From contig NZHC01000143.1 of assembly GCA_002689655.1 (NCBI GenBank), forward strand, positions 20,030 to 57,432: a stretch of 37,403 bases of DNA. The letters are read 5' to 3'. The position numbers and the translations under genes are program-made. Origin of the DNA: Rhodopirellula sp. GTDB taxonomy: Bacteria; Planctomycetota; Planctomycetia; Pirellulales; Pirellulaceae. Position 1 is the stretch's first letter. Each line of letters begins with the position of its first letter. A model generated the notes under the pieces. The model worked only from the letters and a program-made list of their open reading frames with translations. It was not told where the DNA came from and did no database searches. This document shows positions 18,983 through 28,383 of the stretch, piece after piece.

Positions 18983-19047
18983 AGCGCGATGGGAATAGAG
19001 CGCGATGGGAATAGAGCGCGATGGGAATAGAGCGCGATGGGAATAGA
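18971..19047. repeat. 16-bp tandem repeat, 4.8 copies, overlapping the exporter stop codon
   Basis: Four identical copies of cgatgggaatagagcg are followed by a 13-base partial copy. The first copy contains the exporter's TAG stop at 18980-18982; the rest is between the convergent genes. Identity between copies suggests recent expansion. Confidence 0.93.
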
Positions 19048-19083
19048 ATCTGGAACGCAGTTGATGATTCTGTTTTGCGTATT

Positions 19084-19452
19084 CTAATTCCGTTGCGTTC
19101 TTGTTACCAAGAAACTGCGGTCGCCACGTGTTACATAAATGGCGTCTTCGTCCAGCCTTTGGCATAGTTTGACCAGAAAGTCAATCAATAGATCGAATTC
19201 AGCTTCAACGTGGAACGAAACTTCAAACCGCTCCATCACGTCGTGAACGGGAATGTTCTCGTGATTGACCCAAAAACCTTTCACAGGTGTTGGGGTCTGG
19301 GTGTAGGCCTGATAACGATGCATCAGGTATTCATGGATCGAAGAACGCGCTGACTGCTTGTTTTCATTGAATCGCAGATCGTCGAGCTTGTGCGACGGCA
19401 CGTAAAATACCGTCATCTTGCCAAGTTCGTGAAGATGAGGTGAGTCAGACAT
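19084..19452 (-). CDS. conserved-looking hypothetical protein
   Basis: About 122 residues with no signal peptide or membrane helix, so probably cytoplasmic. I recognise no domain. It has a mixed alpha/beta look: MTVFYVPSHKLDDLRF near the start, FEVSFHVEAEFDLLIDFLVKLC in the second half, and DAIYVTRGDRSFLVT near the end. The start ATG 19452 is chosen because AGGA lies 6 bases upstream; the frame is open to 19470 with a weaker context. It is downstream of the isochorismatase-like gene on the same strand, 157 bp away, and converges on the exporter gene. No function is proposed. Confidence 0.7.
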   Translation of the reverse strand: MSDSPHLHELGKMTVFYVPSHKLDDLRFNENKQSARSSIHEYLMHRYQAYTQTPTPVKGFWVNHENIPVHDVMERFEVSFHVEAEFDLLIDFLVKLCQRLDEDAIYVTRGDRSFLVTRTQRN

Positions 19453-19609
19453 TGAGTCCTGCTTCATCATTTGCGTTGTAGTGGTGTTGAATGTTGGTCT
19501 TCTTGGTGGCGGTTGAAGAGAGCCTGTAAGTTGCGTGAAAAAAATAAGCGAATCTGTAATCCGAGTCCCGTCAGGCTCCGTCAGCCAAGTGCATCATTCT
19601 GCACTATGG

Positions 19610-20173
19610 TCACGACGATTTCACCAACTGACTGATCGCTTTGAACTCCGATCGATTCGCGGTTTGCAGCCATTCGAACAGGATGGATTCAACTCCTATC
19701 AAAGTAACGCCACAATCACGCATCCGCTGCAGGGCCAGTTCGTGATCCTGTAGGCGACGTGAAGCCACCGCCTGTACAGCGACAAACGGACGTAATCCCT
19801 CCGCTAGTAAATCGAGCACCGTTTGCAGGATGCAGATGTGCGTTTCGATACCACAGATTACGATTTGATCCCGTCCATCCTGAAGCCATGCCTCTAACGC
19901 TTGGCGACAGACAGCGGCGGAAAAATCAACCTTTTCCTCCGGTGTGGGGAAAATGTTTTGCAAGCTAGGAACCAATCCCCCGAGTCCACGTGGATATTGA
20001 ACTGTCGCTGCTGCGGGAATCGACAATAGTGCTGCCGCATCTGTCAGCCGAAGGATCTCCAATTCAATTTCGCTCGCTTCAGGAATAACAGGACAAAGTT
20101 TTTCCTGAAGGTCAATGACCATCAATGCGCTGCGTTTCTCATCAAGTCGCAATGGGGAACGGAGATGCGGCAT
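19610..20173 (-). CDS. isochorismatase-fold cysteine hydrolase (ISOC1-type)
   Basis: A 187-residue protein of the isochorismatase-like superfamily. The catalytic triad can be read: Asp21 (VIDLQEKL), Lys81 (EEKVDFSA) and Cys114 (CGIETHICILQTVLDLL). QYPRGLGGLVPSL and the C-terminal FKAISQLVK resemble the ISOC1/ISOC2 branch rather than true isochorismatase or nicotinamidase. The substrate is unknown. It begins 2 bp after the stop of the FmdB-type gene, so the two are probably co-transcribed. No siderophore or NAD-salvage gene is nearby. Confidence 0.88.
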   Translation of the reverse strand: MPHLRSPLRLDEKRSALMVIDLQEKLCPVIPEASEIELEILRLTDAAALLSIPAAATVQYPRGLGGLVPSLQNIFPTPEEKVDFSAAVCRQALEAWLQDGRDQIVICGIETHICILQTVLDLLAEGLRPFVAVQAVASRRLQDHELALQRMRDCGVTLIGVESILFEWLQTANRSEFKAISQLVKSS

Positions 20174-20175
20174 TG

Positions 20176-20493
20176 CTACTTGTCGCCCGATTTTTTCTTG
20201 CCCTGGCTGCCTTTGGACTCTGCTTTCTTGGAGCTTCCTTTGTCCTTCTTGTCTGAGCTGGAGTCAGCTTTGGATTTGGAGTCTGCAGCGGCAGCCTTCT
20301 TGTAGCCTTCACTGCGGTAGTCCGTTTGATAAAAACCACTGCCTTTGAAAACGATTGCTGCTCCTGTGCCAAAGAGTCGCTTAAGCTTATTCTTGCCACA
20401 CTCAGGACACTTCTTTTTGATGGGGTCATTTATGCCCTGGAATAATTCCAAAGTGTGGCCACAGGCATCACATTCGTAGTCGTAGGTCGGCAT
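20176..20493 (-). CDS. FmdB-family zinc ribbon protein
   Basis: A 105-residue protein. Residues 1-45 form the FmdB zinc ribbon: MPTYDYECDACGH, then KKKCPECGKNKLKRLF, giving four Cys ligands in two CXXC pairs. GSGFYQTDYRS after it is also typical of the family. The last about 40 residues are a low-complexity Lys/Ser/Asp tail, probably disordered. The family is often annotated as a putative regulatory protein, but its biochemical role is not established. It is directly upstream of the isochorismatase-like gene. Confidence 0.92.
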   Translation of the reverse strand: MPTYDYECDACGHTLELFQGINDPIKKKCPECGKNKLKRLFGTGAAIVFKGSGFYQTDYRSEGYKKAAAADSKSKADSSSDKKDKGSSKKAESKGSQGKKKSGDK

Positions 20494-21003
20494 GGCAGGT
20501 AAATTTTTCGGCGTTCATTGTTAAATGGCAGAGTGCCATTGATCACTCTAGTCCCATACCGAACTGTACTCGATTCAGACCATCTTTTCCACGGGTTGCC
20601 TTGCTGTGCCGATCACTTGGGACACGCAAGGCCGTCTGGAGCTGCAAAAGGGTATCTGGCAAGGCCACCGTGGGCCATTGCCCCGCGTGCAGAAATGGAT
20701 TTCAGTTGTTGTCCACCGACCTGATTGGGGGTCGGGGAAAACGAGACGCACAGGAGGGATAGTCACCGGAATGAATGCTGCGAGCGATAAAGCGATCGAG
20801 ACTCCGACACTAGGCGGCGCTTCGACTCGGCACGCAATTGCCAAAGGCAACCCAGGAGCCTCAAAGATCACTGTTTCAGGCCAAGCCACTGTTCTCACAT
20901 CCGTCGACTCGCACATCCGCCGACGTTTTCTCCGAAATGAGAGGGCATCGACGGCTTCCTGAACGGGAACCTTGAGCGCGTGTCCGTTCAGTTGCTTGAG
21001 TTT
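20494..21003. other. gene-free stretch upstream of the FmdB-type gene
   Basis: About 510 bp without a supportable gene. Overlapping frames of 113 codons (minus) and 118 codons (plus) exist at about 20575-20962, but neither has a recognisable domain. On the minus strand, 8-bp arms (ctgaacgg / ccgttcag) around a 17-base loop at about 20959-20991 follow the secreted-protein gene. With no T run, this is at best a weak terminator. Confidence 0.45.
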
Positions 21004-21912
21004 TTAGCCCCGAATGTTGGTTGGCTTTTGTGCCTGCTCCAACTGCTGCTGTTGCCCCTGAGGGGCTTGTCGTGGAGCAAGTTGTTCACGGCGAATTTTC
21101 CAACTCTTTGGCGGTGCACTGGGAATGAAGTTGCCAAGGAACTTCTGTTGGAATCCAGCAGTGACAGCGTTCCGCTTTATGTCCTTGAATTCGTAGTGGT
21201 CCCATTTCGGCGCATTCTTGGGATGAAAGTTGGGAGCATACATTAATAAAGCATGAGGTTGATAAGTTGCCTTCTCTAAGGCAATTTGCACAAGCTTGTA
21301 TTGTGCTCTCAGTTCTTGGAGCTTGGGCCAGGCTTCTACGACAATGATGTTTGGATCGGGCGATGCGACCTGTCGCACCCAGTATCTTTCTTGAATCTGT
21401 TTGGCGTCCAAGTTGAAAACGAAGGGAAGCGGTCCATTGACTATATTTTTCCCCCGCATATTCTCCGGAAGTTCCTGAATAGTGCACTCCTGCTTACTGC
21501 GATCGAATTCGATCAGTTGGGTACCGTTGCATACCCAGTATTCGCCAAACTGATTGTTTTGCGGTTCGTACACGGGCTTTTGAGTTTGAGGATTCCTTCC
21601 AGCAAAAAACACAAGCTCTTCAGCACAGAATAAACCTTTGTCAGGTGACGCGTATTTGATGATGCCTTCCGCTTTGGATGCAGGAACATTGGCGGGTGCG
21701 GCGAAGTTATCGTAATGCCATCGCATGAATCGGCATTCGAGCGTTTTCATCGTCTGGCTTTGTTTTTCCCACTTCAATAGCACTTGCTGAAGCTGCAGCT
21801 TGGCCTGTGGGGTGAGTGGTGGGAACGGTTGCTGCTCAGCTGCATTTTGCTGCGCTGACCCGGTCAATGAACCGAGAAGGACCACCAAAGTGACAAGAGT
21901 GAGTCGCTTCAT
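21004..21912 (-). CDS. secreted TIGR03009-like planctomycete protein
   Basis: A 302-residue protein with a Sec signal peptide (MKRLTLVTLVVLLGSLTGSAQ, likely cleaved after GSA). The mature part has the pattern I associate with the planctomycete-specific domain TIGR03009: LLKWEKQSQTMKTLECRFMRWHYD, then GIIKYASPDKGLF and EYWVCNGTQLIEFD. This resembles the LolA/outer-membrane-lipoprotein-sorting fold, so binding of a lipid or lipoprotein in the periplasm is possible. The C-terminus is a Gln/Pro-rich tail. The family assignment is from memory of its pattern and unconfirmed. The gene is divergent from the WD40 gene. Confidence 0.78.
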   Translation of the reverse strand: MKRLTLVTLVVLLGSLTGSAQQNAAEQQPFPPLTPQAKLQLQQVLLKWEKQSQTMKTLECRFMRWHYDNFAAPANVPASKAEGIIKYASPDKGLFCAEELVFFAGRNPQTQKPVYEPQNNQFGEYWVCNGTQLIEFDRSKQECTIQELPENMRGKNIVNGPLPFVFNLDAKQIQERYWVRQVASPDPNIIVVEAWPKLQELRAQYKLVQIALEKATYQPHALLMYAPNFHPKNAPKWDHYEFKDIKRNAVTAGFQQKFLGNFIPSAPPKSWKIRREQLAPRQAPQGQQQQLEQAQKPTNIRG

Positions 21913-22287
21913 CCGTGACGCCTACCTACTGTGCGTGAAACTCAAAGTCGCTAGCAAAAACCAACGAAGAACTCCGTCGATAGTAGCAATGAGGCAGCTG
22001 CCATGAAAAGAGGAATCAAGTCGGTAATGCGTCGCTTTCTGATTGAATTCTGATTGAATTCTGGGGGGTAACTGGGGGGTAACTGGGGGGTAACTGGGGG
22101 GTAAGTGGGTTGCCGGTGCGCGTGATCGTGTTTGGCTAGCAAAGTTTTCCGATTATTAGGGTCATGCGGACAGACGGTGACTGCCGATTCAACAAGAAGG
22201 CCGTGGTCACCTTGGCGTGGGGTAGCGTGCGCGAATCTTGGGGGAATGCCTCTTTTCGACCGCGGTTGTTCAACAGGAGTTTATTGG
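21913..22287. other. gene-free divergent promoter region with 11-bp repeats
   Basis: The stretch separates the secreted TIGR03009-like gene from the WD40 gene. It holds the compound 11-bp repeat at 22039-22104. The WD40 frame is open through 22132-22287, but its ATG and ribosome binding site place the start at 22288. Confidence 0.55.
22039..22104. repeat. compound 11-bp tandem repeat, 2 + 4 copies
   Basis: Two copies of ctgattgaatt are followed without a break by four copies of ctggggggtaa. Both unit types are exactly 11 bp and start ctg. The array lies about 185 bp upstream of the WD40 start codon and 127 bp upstream of the divergent gene. Confidence 0.9.
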
Positions 22288-23364
22288 ATGTCGATTCGGT
22301 TCTCACGGCGACAATGTCTCGTTTCAACCAGTCTTTTGGCGATCGCTGCGTCCTCTCCACGATCTCCGGCGGAGGAAGTGGCTGGTGAGAAAATTGCTTC
22401 GAGGCCGGTGATCGGCAAGCCCGTGACTTGTCGAACGATTCCTTTGGGTCAGGCCGGAATTCGACGAGTCGTCACGGCGATCGCTGCAGATCCCCGAGGT
22501 GAATATCTTGCTGCCGCTGGTGATGATTGCAAAATTCGGATCTTGCGGACCAGAGATTTAAAGGTGGTTCGGACGTTGGTCGAGCATGATGACATTGTTC
22601 GTACGCTTGATTTTGACCCCACCGGAAAAAAATTGGTTTCAGCGGGGAATGATGGGCGTTTGATTCTCTGGAACCGTGATGAATCCTTTCGATTCATCCG
22701 CGAAGTGGCCGGTTCACCTGCGCTGTCCGAAGTGACCTTCGCCCCAGATGGCAGTGGCCTTGCGGCTGTGGGCTTTGAGAGTGAAGTGTTTCTACTTGGC
22801 AATGGTGACAGCCAGCGTGTCTCATTGAAGTGCGCGTGTCAGGATCTCAGGGCGGTTCGGTATCGAGATGATGCAGCTGTTTTGGCCGTTGCCGGTCGCT
22901 GTGGCACGTTGCATCTATTTGACAGTGCGACGAAAGAGTGTGAAGAGCATCGACTTCACACAGCTCGGATTCGTGACATTGTGTTTTTGCCATCTGGCAA
23001 CGTGGCAATCTGTGTCGCGGAGGATGGATTCGTTTCTGTGTTTGATACGTCCGGTGTCCAACCGCCACGACGATTTCGAGCAATCACGGGCAAGTTGTTT
23101 GCAGTCACGATTTTGGACTCGGAATTGGTCGCCGTTGCTGGATCTGACAACGTCATTCGAGTCATTGATTGGGAAAAGGGGCAGATCGTGCGACGGCTGG
23201 AGGGGCACACGGGCAGTGTGACTGCTCTGGATGCGCAGAGGGGCTTGCTGTTCTCCGGAAGTTATGATGCGACGTTGCGTCGTTGGTCCATCGCCGACAT
23301 TGTCGCGGGGCGGCAGAGAATTGCAGGTGCGGCCGCGGCGGGTACCGGACCAAGGGTTGATTGA
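22288..23364 (+). CDS. Tat-exported seven-bladed WD40 protein
   Basis: A 358-residue protein. The N-terminus MSIRFSRRQCLVSTSLLAIA carries a twin-arginine motif (SRRQCL) and a modest hydrophobic core, so export through Tat is likely. The rest is seven WD40-like blades forming one propeller, with repeat ends such as KIRILR, RLILWN, TLHLFD, FVSVFD, VIRVID and TLRRWS. Such propellers are binding platforms with no catalytic residues. The start is ATG 22288, because AGGAG lies 8 bases upstream; the longer TTG start at 22132 would bury the Tat signal inside the protein. The surface-protein gene follows after 68 bp on the same strand, probably in one operon. Confidence 0.85.
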   Translation: MSIRFSRRQCLVSTSLLAIAASSPRSPAEEVAGEKIASRPVIGKPVTCRTIPLGQAGIRRVVTAIAADPRGEYLAAAGDDCKIRILRTRDLKVVRTLVEHDDIVRTLDFDPTGKKLVSAGNDGRLILWNRDESFRFIREVAGSPALSEVTFAPDGSGLAAVGFESEVFLLGNGDSQRVSLKCACQDLRAVRYRDDAAVLAVAGRCGTLHLFDSATKECEEHRLHTARIRDIVFLPSGNVAICVAEDGFVSVFDTSGVQPPRRFRAITGKLFAVTILDSELVAVAGSDNVIRVIDWEKGQIVRRLEGHTGSVTALDAQRGLLFSGSYDATLRRWSIADIVAGRQRIAGAAAAGTGPRVD

Positions 23365-23432
23365 TCGCGACTGCCAGTGACGTGGGTAGAAGACAAGACT
23401 GCCAAAACCATTAGGCACATGGAGGTGCCAGC

Positions 23433-26400
23433 GTGATTTGGAAGGCAAAACGAAATCGGTATCGTAGTCGCGCCACCAGTACGGAAGTATTGAAACGCCG
23501 AACGCGTGGGCCTGAGCATCTTGAGTCTCGCAGGTTGCTGGCGGCTGATCCGCTTCATGTGGGAGTCGTTTATCTTGAAACGGATTATCTTGAAACAGAT
23601 CAGGACGTCGGCAGTGACTCTAAGGGCGATCGTTTCATTCTTTCTTTCAATGGTGGTGTTGCCAACACGAAGTTGACAGAGGTTCGTATTCGAACGGACA
23701 AAGATGGCGATGGCTTGAGTATCGGTGATTCGATCTATGACACGACTGTCGGTGGTCGTGGAAAGAGTGGTGCACATGACTTTCAACTTGTGAACGTCGT
23801 GACTCGGGAAGGACAGCAAGTGAATGCGATGGCTTCCATTGAAGATGGCGGCCAGGAACTCGTTCTCAGATTATCGGATTTTCGAGCGGGCGATCGACTC
23901 GAGTTTTCCGTTGATGTCGATGAAATACTTCGTAATGCTGCTGACCTGACTGTGTTCAACGATAGGCTTGATGTGATCACTTCGGGGCAGGAGTTTCAGG
24001 ATTCAATCTTGGCTGTGACGCTGGAAGCACCACACTACGAAACCAGTCACGCTGATGCAATTTTTGTGAACGGTTACGGCGACCCCATTTCAGTGCATGG
24101 GTTGGATTTGCCACCGGACCAGGGTGATCATGTCGATAGCCGGCCAGACCGTTCAGCCGCCGCGATTTTGAGTCTCGTTCAGAGCCCAACGCCGATCGAA
24201 ATTTCGGGGCATGTTTGGTTGGATAATGATCTGAACGCCAGGCGTGAATCCGGAGAGATAATGTTGGAAGGTGTTGAGATCACCTTATTCCGACAGACAG
24301 AAACGGGTGAGTACGTTGACACGGGGTATCGTGCGACAACTGACGTAAACGGGAAGTATTATTTTCCATCGTCCCTTGGCATTCCGCCCGGTCAGTATCG
24401 TCTGGTTGAAACACAACCGGAGAATTTGATGAGCGTTGCTGCCGTCCCCGGGACGGTGAATGGCGATGCGGTGGGACAGGCTGATTCGGTTGACATGCTC
24501 TCTGATCTGGAAATCTCCTTGGGAGACTCCGTGGCACTGAATTATGACTTTGCCGAAGCCCAGCCCGCAGCTTTGGCAGGTTTCGTTTACCTTGATTCAG
24601 ACAATGATGGAGTTCGTGATCCGGATGAGGAAGGCATTGCTGATGTGGATGTTCAGTTGGTGCCAATCAGCACTCTCGTGCCCCAATCGACACTCGTCAT
24701 GACGACTGCCAACGATGGATCGTATGCGTTCTCGGATGTGTCACCCGGGGACTATGAAGTCGCCGAACTGCTGCAGCCTGGTGGTCTTCTCGACGGAACT
24801 GACATGGCAGGCCAGGTTGATGGGGTAACGAATGGTGCTGCGCAGAATCCTGGTGATCTGATTCATTCGGTTTCTCTTGCTGGTGGTGATTCAGGTGTTG
24901 AATACAACTTTGCGGAAATACTTGCAGGTTCCGTTTCTGGAATTGTCTATCTGGCAAGTCCGGATAATGACTGTCACGAACAGCAGGCACGCATTCAATC
25001 GACACCTCTGGTCGGGGTAGAAGTTGCCTTGCAAGACAGTCGGGGCGTTCTCGTTGCCCAAACCAGTACGAATGCTGATGGCAGTTACGCATTTGAAGGT
25101 GTAGCAAGCGGAAACTACCGGTTGGTGCAATTCACGCCCCGGGGGGTGATGGATGGAACTTCCCATGTCGGCATGATCGATGATGTGCCAGTGGGGATCA
25201 GTGCTGGTGGCACACTGATTTATGACATCATCTTGAATCCCGGTGGTGCGGGAGTGGGATACGATTTTTGCGAAGCGTTGCCTGCGTCGATCAGTGGTTA
25301 TGTTTATCATGATGAATCGAATGAAGGTATTCGTGATCCTAACGAGATGCCAATCAACGGTGTGGATGTACTGTTGATTGATGGAAGTGGTGCGACAATC
25401 GCAACTTCCGAAACGGACAGCGAGGGTCTCTATGAATTCGAAAGAATCGTTCCGGGCGTTTATTCAATCATCGCGGAACAGCCAATCGGATACTCTGACG
25501 GAATTGACAGTGTTGGGACCATTCAGGGTGAGTTGACTGGCAATAACCAGGTGAATGATGAACTGACAGGTGTCCATGTGAAGCAGGGGCAGTCCGCAGT
25601 TGAGTACAACTTTGGTGAGGTTTTACCTGCCTCGTTAACTGGGCGTGTGCATGTCGATCTGGATGGTGACTGTCTTTTCGACGCAGATGAACCCACGTTG
25701 TCAGGAGTGGTGATTCGACTTTTTGATTACCTCGGCGTTGAGGTGAAGCATGTCGTAACAGATCTCGATGGTCGTTACGCCTTTGTGGATGTCGCACCGG
25801 GCGAATACACCGTTGTGGAAGAGCAACCCGATGGGTATTTCGAAGGTGTTGCTTCTGCTGGTAGTCTTGGTGGCAAGGTCTTGGATGCAAGCCGCATTGG
25901 CAATGTTTTGTTGGCTTCAGGCCAAGATGCAATTGATTATGATTTTTGTGAGCAGTTGGGTGCAGAGCTCAAAGGGCATGTGTTTGCAGACTTTGATGAC
26001 GACAGTCAGTTCGATGCAGGGGATTCCGGAATCATCGGTGTCGCCATCGAATTGCGAGATGATTCGGGAGTGGTGACATCAAGCACCGTTACGGACGCAA
26101 GCGGGGCCTACCAATTCTCAGGCTTGGCGGCAGGGATTTACTCCGTTCATGAAGTGCAGCCTGAAGGTTGGCTGCAGGGGCATCAAACCGCCGGCAGTGC
26201 TGGTGGAAACGATAGCATCGACGACTTGATTACCGACGTGCCTGTAGGTTGGGGAGATACGCTGGAACATTATGATTTCTGCGAATTGATGCCCGCCTCG
26301 GTGCAGGGAACGGTGTGGCAGGAATTGGATGCGAATCAGCAATATGATGCCGGTGAGGTGCCGATTCCAGGTGTGTTGATTGAATTGCTCGGTGAATCAG

Positions 26401-28277
26401 AACTTGGTAAATCCGAAACTGTCTTGGACACAACGCACACGGATGCACAAGGTCAGTATCGCTTCGAAGGATTGACGCCGGGGGTCTACGCTATCCGTCA
26501 AACGCAACCCGATGGATGGTTTCATGGTGGCCAACTGGTTGGTGATCATGGTGGATCAGATTCCGTCGAGGATATGCTGATCGGTCTTGTGTTGATGGTG
26601 GGCTCTGAAGCGGTGGAATATGATTTTCCCGAAGTGCCTCCGGTATCTCTCAGTGGATTCGTGTTTCAGGACGGTGAGACGCTTCGTCTGGCAGCAGCAC
26701 CGCGTCCCGAATCCCTACGGGAATATAGTGATGGCTTTTTGACCGGTGATGATGTTCGGCTAGAAGAGGTTTCGCTTGAGTTGCGTGATGCTTTGGGTAG
26801 GCCAGTTCCCGCTCATGATTTTTTGCCCGGCTATGCTGCGGATGCATTTCTGGCTGCGACGGATGTTGCCGGGTTTTATGAATTCAATGGTTTGCGTCCG
26901 GGAACCTATCATGTTTACCAGCGACAGCCGATTGGTTTCGTCGATGGCATCGATATGGCAGGAAGTACAGGCGGGCATCCAATCAACGTTGCGGACCAAC
27001 AGAACGCTGAGCTTCAGCCTTTGATAGCGATGTTGTCAAATACGCCGGGTTCCGAACCCGGCACTGATGCGATTCTGAATGTCACAATCGCTGCTGGTGA
27101 GGATAGTGAGCACAATAATTTCAGCGAATTGCGTGTTGTGAAGGCTGAGGTACCCCAGCAACCACGGGAGTTGGTTGTCCAAGTGCCGCAAGTCATTGTG
27201 CCCATTGAAACATTTGATTCCACGATTCGAATCGCAACCTTTGTGGATCCGGTTGCGATCAGCACAGCCAGTCGGATGTACGATGAATGGGCGGTCTCTT
27301 GGCATCTGAGTGTGATCAATGGAGGTTTTCCGAGGGGCGAAAAAGTTGAGGACGGAATCTTCCGTGGTGCAAGCTCCAAAAGTCGGAGTCAGGCGTGGAT
27401 CGGAGGTGTTCACGCAGGTGGTCGCTGGACCATTCAAGGAATGGACGGAAGCCGGGATTCAGAGACGGTACATCCCTCTGAATTTGATTTGGGCGATGAA
27501 GGTGCCATCGCCTTGTCTGGTGACTTTGATGGTGATGGATTTGATGAGCCTGTTATTTATGTAGCTGGTCAATGGTTTGTTGATCTCAATGGAAACGGGT
27601 TTTGGGATCCAGGCGATCTTTGGATCGAACTGGGAACCGAGTTGGATCGACCGGTGGTCGGTGATTGGGATGGAGACGGCAAGGATGATGTTGGGATTTT
27701 TGGTCGGCAATGGCAACGTGATCCACAGCGGATCAAACGTGACCTTGGGTTGAGCGACCCCGCCAATAAAAGGCGCCGTCAGGCAATGCGAGCCGATGGC
27801 TATGATGCCAACTCAGTGGTGCCCGAAACAGATCCTCGAAGATTCTTGCAGCGTGGTGACAGTGGCAAGTTACGAGCAGACGTTGTTGATCACGTATTCA
27901 AATACGGAGAGCAGGTGGATACGCCGATGGTGGGCGACTGGAACGGCGATGGCATCGACCAAGTTGCCGTGTTCCGTGGCGGGAAGTGGTTATTGGATTC
28001 TGATGGTGATGGTCGTTGGACCGACCGTGATCAAAAGATCGATTACGGCCAACCCGGTGACCAACCCGTTGTGGGTGATTTTAATGGTGATGAAATTGAC
28101 GAAATCGGGGTCGTTCGCGGTGATGTTTGGATCATCGATACCGATGGTGATCATCGCATTACTGGAAACGACAAACAGATCGTCGTGCCCCGACCGTCTC
28201 AGCAAAGTCAGCCTGTCGTGGGTGATTTCGATGGTGACGGGCTAGATGAACCGGGGTACTACGACGAGGCTGCTTGA
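23433..28277 (+). CDS. giant surface protein: eight SdrD_B repeats and FG-GAP-like tail
   Basis: A 1614-residue protein. The GTG start is supported by GGAGGTG 5 bases upstream. Near residue 29, PEHLESRRLLAAD is the planctomycete extracellular motif. A calcium-binding region with Asp-rich loops follows. Eight SdrD_B (prealbumin-like) repeats of about 110-125 residues begin near residues 253, 377, 498, 616, 732, 843, 954 and 1069; each has a GxVxxD start, a GxYxF centre and a YDFxE-like end. The last about 260 residues have FG-GAP-like repeats (GDFDGDG, GDWDGDG, GDWNGDG, GDFNGD, GDFDGDG). Such repeats form rigid calcium-stabilised stalks. No LPXTG or PEP-CTERM anchor is seen. It is likely an extracellular structural or adhesive protein, and its partner may be the Tat-exported WD40 protein just upstream. 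Confidence 0.9.
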   Translation: MIWKAKRNRYRSRATSTEVLKRRTRGPEHLESRRLLAADPLHVGVVYLETDYLETDQDVGSDSKGDRFILSFNGGVANTKLTEVRIRTDKDGDGLSIGDSIYDTTVGGRGKSGAHDFQLVNVVTREGQQVNAMASIEDGGQELVLRLSDFRAGDRLEFSVDVDEILRNAADLTVFNDRLDVITSGQEFQDSILAVTLEAPHYETSHADAIFVNGYGDPISVHGLDLPPDQGDHVDSRPDRSAAAILSLVQSPTPIEISGHVWLDNDLNARRESGEIMLEGVEITLFRQTETGEYVDTGYRATTDVNGKYYFPSSLGIPPGQYRLVETQPENLMSVAAVPGTVNGDAVGQADSVDMLSDLEISLGDSVALNYDFAEAQPAALAGFVYLDSDNDGVRDPDEEGIADVDVQLVPISTLVPQSTLVMTTANDGSYAFSDVSPGDYEVAELLQPGGLLDGTDMAGQVDGVTNGAAQNPGDLIHSVSLAGGDSGVEYNFAEILAGSVSGIVYLASPDNDCHEQQARIQSTPLVGVEVALQDSRGVLVAQTSTNADGSYAFEGVASGNYRLVQFTPRGVMDGTSHVGMIDDVPVGISAGGTLIYDIILNPGGAGVGYDFCEALPASISGYVYHDESNEGIRDPNEMPINGVDVLLIDGSGATIATSETDSEGLYEFERIVPGVYSIIAEQPIGYSDGIDSVGTIQGELTGNNQVNDELTGVHVKQGQSAVEYNFGEVLPASLTGRVHVDLDGDCLFDADEPTLSGVVIRLFDYLGVEVKHVVTDLDGRYAFVDVAPGEYTVVEEQPDGYFEGVASAGSLGGKVLDASRIGNVLLASGQDAIDYDFCEQLGAELKGHVFADFDDDSQFDAGDSGIIGVAIELRDDSGVVTSSTVTDASGAYQFSGLAAGIYSVHEVQPEGWLQGHQTAGSAGGNDSIDDLITDVPVGWGDTLEHYDFCELMPASVQGTVWQELDANQQYDAGEVPIPGVLIELLGESELGKSETVLDTTHTDAQGQYRFEGLTPGVYAIRQTQPDGWFHGGQLVGDHGGSDSVEDMLIGLVLMVGSEAVEYDFPEVPPVSLSGFVFQDGETLRLAAAPRPESLREYSDGFLTGDDVRLEEVSLELRDALGRPVPAHDFLPGYAADAFLAATDVAGFYEFNGLRPGTYHVYQRQPIGFVDGIDMAGSTGGHPINVADQQNAELQPLIAMLSNTPGSEPGTDAILNVTIAAGEDSEHNNFSELRVVKAEVPQQPRELVVQVPQVIVPIETFDSTIRIATFVDPVAISTASRMYDEWAVSWHLSVINGGFPRGEKVEDGIFRGASSKSRSQAWIGGVHAGGRWTIQGMDGSRDSETVHPSEFDLGDEGAIALSGDFDGDGFDEPVIYVAGQWFVDLNGNGFWDPGDLWIELGTELDRPVVGDWDGDGKDDVGIFGRQWQRDPQRIKRDLGLSDPANKRRRQAMRADGYDANSVVPETDPRRFLQRGDSGKLRADVVDHVFKYGEQVDTPMVGDWNGDGIDQVAVFRGGKWLLDSDGDGRWTDRDQKIDYGQPGDQPVVGDFNGDEIDEIGVVRGDVWIIDTDGDHRITGNDKQIVVPRPSQQSQPVVGDFDGDGLDEPGYYDEAA

Positions 28278-28383
28278 GCCCTGCAGTGTGTCAGAATTGC
28301 GATATTTGTCTTTCGAGACCCCGGTAATCGATTTGTAGTTGCAAGTTTCAGCAATGTCTTTCGATGTTCCCGGTTGCATCGAA

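Noticed and set aside
20575-20962. Overlapping frames of 113 (minus) and 118 (plus) codons upstream of the FmdB-type gene
   Set aside because: They oppose each other over the same bases and neither shows a domain, signal or convincing start.
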